Origin: Mitsuaria chitosanitabida ATCC BAA-476 = NBRC 102408
GTDB taxonomy: Bacteria > Pseudomonadota > Gammaproteobacteria > Burkholderiales > Burkholderiaceae_C
DNA length: 58,832 bases
Reading direction: 5' to 3'
Assembly: GCF_001598255.1 (NCBI RefSeq)
Contig: NZ_BCYP01000045.1
Span: forward strand, 1 to 58,832
Shown here: positions 56,399 through 58,832 of the stretch, piece after piece
How the letters are laid out: every line of letters starts with the position of its first letter
How positions within the stretch are numbered: the stretch's first letter is position 1
The notes under the pieces: model-generated
What the model saw: the letters and a program-made list of their open reading frames with translations, nothing else
Database searches by the model: none
What the model was told of the DNA's origin: nothing
Position numbers and translations under genes: made by a program

Positions 56399-56695
56399 AT
56401 GAAGTCTGGTCCAGGATCTCCGCGCAGGTCTGGCCGGCCCGCCGAACGGGACGGGCTACCTTCGGCCGAGCGAGCGGAACTCCAGCGCCAGGGCGCAAAG
56501 GCGGCAGCGCGAGGAGATGAGACGTCGGAGAACCCGATGACCCATCCGTCCAACCTCCCGACAAGCACCGGGGAGAGCCGAGGTCTTTGGCAGAAGCGCA
56601 AGGACGCATGGCAAAGCGGGCACGACGCTCAGTCGAAGGCGGATGACAAGGCTGAACCTTTCACGCCGAACGGCAGCGCGAAAGATGAGCATTGA
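56399..56695 (+). CDS. Small basic hypothetical protein
   Basis: A 98-residue hydrophilic protein; GGAGG lies five bases before the chosen ATG. Rich in Ala/Glu/Arg/Gly with a disordered C-terminus. Its end overlaps the diguanylate cyclase start. Confidence 0.55.
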   Translation: MKSGPGSPRRSGRPAERDGLPSAERAELQRQGAKAAARGDETSENPMTHPSNLPTSTGESRGLWQKRKDAWQSGHDAQSKADDKAEPFTPNGSAKDEH

Positions 56696-57416
56696 TGCAG
56701 AAGGCGTTGAACAACTTGCGCAGCTGCGCAGGGAGATCAGCCATGCTGAGCAGGCGCTGAAAGCGCTACTGGCGGAGCTTGCCTGTGCGCGTAGCGAGAA
56801 GGATCTCGGGTCGCTTCATTGGCTGGTTCTGGAGAACGAGCGACTGTACGCGGCACTGGAGGCTCAGAACGACCGCGCGGCCGAAGAGGCGGACTCAGCT
56901 CACGCTGCATTGCAGGACGCCATCCGTATTTCCGAGACAGATCCGTTGACCCAACTGCCCAACCGCGTCGTGCTCTGGGATCGTTTGGCACATGACCTGG
57001 ATTTGGCCAGGCGTCGCGGCACCCCGCTGGCAGTGCTGTATCTGGACCTCGACGGATTCAAGTCCGTCAACGACCGATTGGGCCATGAGGCCGGTGATCA
57101 GCTGCTACGCCACGTGGCTCGCTTGCTGAGGACAACACTGCGGGCGAGCGACACCGTGTGCCGCATGGGCGGCGACGAGTTCGTCATCGTTGCCGACGAT
57201 GTTCAACCACCGCGCCTGACACGCTTCGTCGACAAGATTGCTCGCGCGTTGGGTTGCCCATGTATGGTCGGGGGCGAGATCCTGATCCCCGAGGTGAGTA
57301 TCGGCGCGAGCAGCTTTCCTGAGGACGGCGATCAGCCCGAGGTACTGGTCAGGCGGGCGGACGAGAACATGTACAAGGTGAAGCGCTCCCGCAAGGATCC
57401 GTCGGGACCTGCCTGA
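56685..57416 (+). CDS. GGDEF diguanylate cyclase with I-site
   Basis: A 243-residue protein: a coiled coil (about residues 8-75) followed by a full GGDEF domain. DPLTQLPNRVVLWDRL begins it, VLYLDLDGFKSVNDRLGHEA holds the metal-binding region and CRMGGDEFVIV is the intact active site. RASD five residues before GGDEF is the inhibitory c-di-GMP site. Such enzymes make c-di-GMP and alter motility and biofilm. It is probably a cargo gene of the prophage; no sensor domain is present. Confidence 0.9.
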   Translation: MSIDAEGVEQLAQLRREISHAEQALKALLAELACARSEKDLGSLHWLVLENERLYAALEAQNDRAAEEADSAHAALQDAIRISETDPLTQLPNRVVLWDRLAHDLDLARRRGTPLAVLYLDLDGFKSVNDRLGHEAGDQLLRHVARLLRTTLRASDTVCRMGGDEFVIVADDVQPPRLTRFVDKIARALGCPCMVGGEILIPEVSIGASSFPEDGDQPEVLVRRADENMYKVKRSRKDPSGPA

Positions 57417-57555
57417 ACGTCGCGCGCTCAGCGGCGCTGCGAGCCATTCTTTGCGGTCAGAGCATCGAGCGACGGGCCTGTCGACTGTCCGCATGCCGAG
57501 GGATTCATGTTCGTCGGCGCGATGGCCTCAGATGCAATGATCGATTGCAGCCTGA

Positions 57556-57933
57556 GGCCGCGCCGGCCTCGAAGCGATAGCTGATACGGGTGCTCAATGT
57601 CCGCGGGTCAAGTGGAGGCGGGCATCAACGAGAGCTGCCCGAAGCCGTGACCCGGACACGCTCATATGCGACATCGACCTGCTTGACGCCTCCGGTTGGG
57701 ATTTGATGCGTCAGGCTGGGCTTGCTCCTGCTGTCTTTGCTGTCGCCATCAGCATCTGGAATGAGCCGGCCGACCGAGCTCGGAGCCGCGCTGTGGGCTT
57801 CAAGCGCCACATGCTCAAGCCGCTTGACCTCGACGATGTCGGATCCATGCTTGGTGAGGCATCCGAACGGAAGAACCTGCACGGCCGTGAAGGAGCCCCT
57901 CGACGCAATGAGCAAGGACCGCACCCAGCCTAG
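57556..57933 (+). pseudogene. Decayed response-regulator receiver domain
   Basis: An open frame without a usable start translates to the C-terminal two thirds of a receiver: TLICDIDLLDASGWDLM (Asp site), FAVAISIWNEP (Ser) and MLKPLDLDDVGSML (Lys). The N-terminal strand is lost or frameshifted; an in-frame stop lies just upstream (57553). The 240 bases before it (57417-57555) hold no gene. Likely a remnant of a cargo or host gene next to the cyclase. Confidence 0.55.
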
Positions 57934-58292
57934 AGCAGTCGGCCGACCACGCCTGCTGGTGCTTCGGCGCTGCTGGCGCGCGTAGCGCCGATGGTCACGA
58001 ACTCCTCGGCCAGGGCTTCGTCGAGGTCTTCGCCAGCAAGGCGCAGGACTAGGGCGGGGAACTCGATGTGCACCGCGTCCAGGGCCGCGAGTTCTGCGGC
58101 GCGCCAGCGACTCGCTGCCGGGCACTCCGGGGCTGTCGTGCCATAGGCCAGGCCGCCGGCCGCGAGAAACGCGTCGACGACTCCCGCGGCGCCGCCAAGG
58201 TGCTGCTCCAGCACGCGCCGGATGGTCCGCTCGGCGCCGTCCCGGTCTCGCGCGAGCACCGCGACCTGGTGCATCCAGATGCTGTAGTTCAT
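57930..58292 (-). CDS. Hypothetical protein, second in LexA-linked operon
   Basis: A 120-residue helical protein (MNYSIWMHQVAVLARDRDGA...). It lies 13 bases after the upstream gene and is probably co-transcribed with it under LexA control. Function unknown. Confidence 0.6.
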   Translation of the reverse strand: MNYSIWMHQVAVLARDRDGAERTIRRVLEQHLGGAAGVVDAFLAAGGLAYGTTAPECPAASRWRAAELAALDAVHIEFPALVLRLAGEDLDEALAEEFVTIGATRASSAEAPAGVVGRLL

Positions 58293-58305
58293 GGTGACTC
58301 CGATC

Positions 58306-58698
58306 TCACTCCGGCCGGACGTGGGTAGGTAGGCGGGCGAAGAGGTTCGCCTTGAAGCGCTCCTCGAGCTCGATCTCCTCGCGCGCCGTCATCGGCCGCA
58401 TGAACCAGCTCTGCAGGTACGAACGCTGGCTCTTCGTCCCTTCGTTCTCACGCTCGAAGCCGCTGACGGTCCAGGCGCCGGCGCCGGCGTGGACGACGAT
58501 CGCTTCGAACAGCGGCGGGGGGAGCTTGGCCGGGTAGTGCGGGTGTTCGCGCAGCCGCGCCACGCGCGTCACGCGCCGCGTTTCCTCGTCGCGCTCTTCC
58601 GAAATGCACAGCATGCCCAGCACCTCTTCCTGCTGAGCGAAGAGGGTCTGGGTCAGGGCCGCACCCTGGCTGAACTTGCGACGGACATGCCAGTACAT
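58306..58698 (-). CDS. SOS-regulated hypothetical protein
   Basis: A 130-residue charged protein (MYWHVRRKFSQGAALTQTLF...). A LexA box overlaps its first codons, and a TATAAA in that box would start transcription within a few bases of the ATG. Its function is unknown. Prophage genes under direct LexA control are often antirepressors or toxins; the sequence itself gives no such hint. Confidence 0.6.
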   Translation of the reverse strand: MYWHVRRKFSQGAALTQTLFAQQEEVLGMLCISEERDEETRRVTRVARLREHPHYPAKLPPPLFEAIVVHAGAGAWTVSGFERENEGTKSQRSYLQSWFMRPMTAREEIELEERFKANLFARLPTHVRPE

Positions 58699-58717
58699 AC
58701 TGTGTATTTATACAGTA
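58698..58717. promoter_or_regulatory. LexA (SOS) box
   Basis: TACTGTGTATTTATACAGTA matches the E. coli-type LexA consensus: CTGT-N8-ACAG at 58700-58715 with the symmetric TA flanks. It covers the promoter of the leftward pair at 58698. The box type excludes hosts with other LexA motifs, such as alphaproteobacteria. Confidence 0.9.
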
Positions 58718-58743
58718 CAAAGTGGCAGGAGGGATAACGACGC

Positions 58744-58782
58744 CGTTAGAACGATGGCGATTCGTTAGAAAGTTGGGCCCAA
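58744..58782. other. Right-end repeats, candidate integrase-binding/att region
   Basis: CGTTAGAA at 58744-58751 and 58763-58770, then TTGGGCCCAA at 58773-58782. These match the left-end octamers and the TTGGTCCCAA near-palindrome at 60-69, and so probably mark the second attachment end. Confidence 0.4.
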
Positions 58783-58821
58783 AACGAAAAGAGCCGCAAA
58801 GACAAAAAGTCCTTGCGGCTC
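58783..58821 (-). terminator. Minus-strand terminator at window edge
   Basis: GAGCCGCAA/TTGCGGCTC stem (58791-58799/58813-58821) followed, on the minus strand, by TTTTCGTTTT. It would end a leftward gene lying beyond the window, perhaps the host gene next to the attachment site. Confidence 0.7.
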
Positions 58822-58832
58822 AACGAGTTAGG

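Noticed and set aside
58783-58821. Window-edge hairpin as a tRNA fragment
   Set aside because: The stem is a simple inverted repeat with a T-run on the minus strand and lacks the cloverleaf and TTC loop.

Overview
The window reads as one nearly complete temperate, tailed-phage genome integrated in (or isolated from) a high-G+C proteobacterium. It is roughly two thirds G+C by eye. An E. coli-type LexA box, RdgC, and TTGACa/TAtaaT-type promoters point to a beta- or gammaproteobacterial host. The phage is lambda-like in regulation. Its head module is a P22-type portal with an N4-gp56-type capsid protein, plus P22-like internal (ejection) proteins and a P22 immI-like mnt/arc/ant locus. No tRNA, rRNA, IS element or CRISPR array was seen.

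Layout. 1-2.3 kb: left end with CGTTAGAA repeats, tyrosine integrase and DUF4224 partner (leftward), then small genes. 3.4-10.5 kb: leftward operon from a PL-type promoter carrying recombination genes (RecT-like annealing protein, Cas4/RecB-like Fe-S nuclease, SMC/RecN-like ATPase, DEDDh exonuclease, RdgC). 10.5-12.5 kb: immunity region with PL, two rex-position genes, a CI-like repressor, PR and a leaderless cro. PL and PR are twins (TTGACC-N17-TAGTAT), each with two copies of a 13-bp dyad operator. 12.5-20.6 kb: small genes, a structured RNA/terminator, then a tightly overlapping rightward early operon (PAPS-reductase-like protein, Dam-type methylase, MmcB-like nuclease, O-like initiator with internal iterons, P-like protein, DUF1064 nuclease). 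20.6-51 kb: terminase, portal, scaffold, capsid, connectors, holin/endolysin, tail and ejection proteins, with three antisense cargo genes embedded near the terminase genes. 51-58.7 kb: metallopeptidase-like protein, immI-like locus, SRAP protein, cargo genes including an intact diguanylate cyclase and a decayed response regulator, and a LexA-controlled leftward pair. Right end: two more CGTTAGAA copies and a host-facing terminator.

Most striking signal: a 20-bp directional element, CGTRCCAAGGATGGCA-NNN-T, occurs nine times, always on the + strand and only in the late region (21.6-44.4 kb). It lies at module boundaries, twice closely following a terminator. As RNA most copies fold into a small hairpin with an AGGA loop. 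They contain CAAGGAUG, which fits the CsrA/RsmA consensus RUACARGGAUGU. The same late operon encodes a 67-residue protein (34491-34694) that aligns almost without gaps to CsrA. I infer a phage-encoded CsrA-type regulator with its own set of late mRNA sites. A DNA-level role for the repeat (late promoter, activator site or module boundary) remains possible.

How the parts work together: CI/Cro and the shared operators set lysogeny; a LexA box and an antirepressor locus offer induction routes; the PR operon makes replication proteins and flows into one long late transcript, which the repeat may subdivide or regulate post-transcriptionally. Functions come from recognisable motifs only; no database search was run.
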